From Candidatus Dormiibacterota bacterium (lineage in GTDB: Bacteria > Chloroflexota > Dormibacteria > Dormibacterales > Dormibacteraceae): 13,433 bases of DNA. The position numbers were made by a program, and so were the translations under genes. The notes below the pieces were generated by a model. It did no database searches. It was not told where the DNA came from and saw only the letters and a list, made by a program, of their open reading frames with translations. The stretch's first letter is position 1. Every line of letters begins with the position of its first letter. Shown here one piece after another: positions 12,618-13,433 of this stretch. The DNA lies in the NCBI GenBank assembly GCA_955652585.1, contig CATPBF010000152.1, forward strand, positions 1 through 13,433. Reading direction: 5' to 3'.

Positions 12618-13433
12618 CTACGCGATGCGACTCCGGCGGCTGCCGGTCCGCCGGCGCTGCTTGCCGCTGACGTAGTCGACCAGTACGTACTCCCCGAGCC
12701 GGTCGGGTGAGACGAAGAACGCCCGCCCCTTGTTGATCCGCGTCATCTGATTGATGAACTCCGTCAGGTAGGGGCCACGCTCGAGCATGAACGTGTTGAT
12801 GACGATGCGGTCGCGCGTACAGCGCCGCACCTCCCGAAGAGTCTGCTGGATGGTCTTGAATGTGGGCGGGTACGCGAAGTACGCGCGCCCGTTGTCTTCG
12901 TCGATGTGAGCGGTCGGTTCGCCGTCGGTGATCATGATGATCTGGCGATTGCCCCTGTGCTTGGCCAGCAGCGACCGCGCGAGCTGAAACCCGTGCTGCA
13001 TGTTGGTCCCGTACACGTAGTCGTTGAGCGCGAGCTGGGGCAGCGTCTGCGGCTTGAGCTCGACGGCGTAGTTCGAGAACCCGACCACGTACAAAGAGTC
13101 CCGCGGGTACTGGCTGCGGATGAGCGAGTCGAGGGCGATCGCCACCTTCTTGGCCGCCAGGAAGCATCCGCGCAGGAACATCGAACGGCTCATGTCGATC
13201 ATGAGGACGGTGGACGCCTGGGTCACGTGCTCGGTCCGGTGCACGACGAAGTCCTTGGCGTCGAGCCGCACCGGAACCTTCGGGCCTTCGCGGACCAGCG
13301 AGTTGAAGAGCGTCTCCTTGAGGTCGAGGAGGAATGGGTCGCCGTATTCGTAGTCCTTCAGCTCGTCCGAAGCATCGTTGCCGATGCCACCGCGAAACAG
13401 CTGGTGCTGGCCCATGCGGGTCTTCTTGAGCTG
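12618..13433 (-). CDS. VWA-domain protein, C-terminal part (5' end outside window)
   Basis: The frame is open through the right edge; the visible part is 271 aa, including an internal Met at 13415 (KKTRMGQHQLFRGG) that is probably not the start. A von Willebrand A domain follows: the MIDAS metal site has DMSRSM (residues 74-79 counted from that Met), the YGTNMQ Thr137 and TDGEP with Asp164. It ends in a basic tail, RRRTGSRRSRIA. No signal peptide or membrane segment is seen in this part, which is consistent with a cytoplasmic VWA protein. Such proteins usually work with a MoxR/Mg-chelatase-type AAA+ ATPase encoded just upstream, here outside the window; that partner is a prediction. The stop is followed by tandem GC hairpins. 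Confidence 0.88.
   Translation of the reverse strand, partial: QLKKTRMGQHQLFRGGIGNDASDELKDYEYGDPFLLDLKETLFNSLVREGPKVPVRLDAKDFVVHRTEHVTQASTVLMIDMSRSMFLRGCFLAAKKVAIALDSLIRSQYPRDSLYVVGFSNYAVELKPQTLPQLALNDYVYGTNMQHGFQLARSLLAKHRGNRQIIMITDGEPTAHIDEDNGRAYFAYPPTFKTIQQTLREVRRCTRDRIVINTFMLERGPYLTEFINQMTRINKGRAFFVSPDRLGEYVLVDYVSGKQRRRTGSRRSRIA

Noticed and set aside
1..13433. Mobile elements, CRISPR arrays, tRNA or rRNA genes, defence islands.
   Set aside because: No transposase or integrase, no regularly spaced direct repeats, no tRNA-like cloverleaf noticed by eye, and composition is uniform. Weak tRNA-like folds could be missed without a scan.

Overview
The window is a GC-rich, densely packed bacterial chromosomal segment. 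Start codons are a mix of ATG, GTG and TTG, and many neighbouring genes overlap by 1-4 bases. There are no transposases, integrases, tRNAs, rRNAs or CRISPR repeats, so it reads as core or housekeeping chromosome rather than a mobile region. An archaeal/actinobacterial-type ATP-dependent DNA ligase, a fused MoaD-MoaE, an ATP-type PEP carboxykinase, a GT87 membrane glycosyltransferase and a CPxL...DCPLY small Cys protein together would suit a terrestrial high-GC lineage near Chloroflexota/Dormibacterota or Actinomycetota. That placement is inference and weak.

Layout. (1) 1-1839, plus: the end of an NAD(P)H-hydrate epimerase, a metallo-beta-lactamase-fold exonuclease of the ligase-associated type, and a small membrane-anchored four-Cys protein. 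(2) 2447-1846, minus: a coupled pair of small metal-binding-looking proteins (a 70-aa Cys/His protein and a zinc-ribbon protein), ending 6 bp from the previous gene. (3) 2478-7173, plus: a tightly coupled run of ATP-dependent DNA ligase (LigB type), a second MBL-fold hydrolase, a CPA1 Na+/H+ antiporter and a GT87-like glycosyltransferase. (4) 7750-7130, minus: ClpP, whose 3' end overlaps the glycosyltransferase by 44 bp. (5) 7785-8863, plus: an unrecognised protein coupled to an O-methyltransferase. (6) 8889-9825, plus: a clear promoter and palindromic operator driving a six-helix membrane protein and a winged-helix regulator. (7) 12432-9822, minus: pckA, a SLOG-family Rossmann protein and a moaD-moaE fusion, joined by overlapping stop/start codons. 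(8) 13433-12618, minus: the C-terminal part of a von Willebrand A protein, followed by tandem GC hairpins in the gap before pckA.

Functional picture. Regions 1 and 3 hold a candidate DNA-end-processing set (exonuclease, ligase, second MBL enzyme), interrupted by the inverted small-protein pair, which fires from a 30-bp gap shared with the ligase. Region 6 looks self-regulated. Region 7 combines gluconeogenesis, a nucleotide-sensor-like fold and molybdopterin synthase in one transcript, an unusual grouping. The items most worth a second look are the 70-aa Cys protein with its zinc-ribbon partner beside the ligase, the SLOG protein embedded between pckA and moaDE, the palindromic operator, and the two very short divergent gaps that appear to give leaderless transcripts. 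No unmistakably new defence or mobile system is visible.
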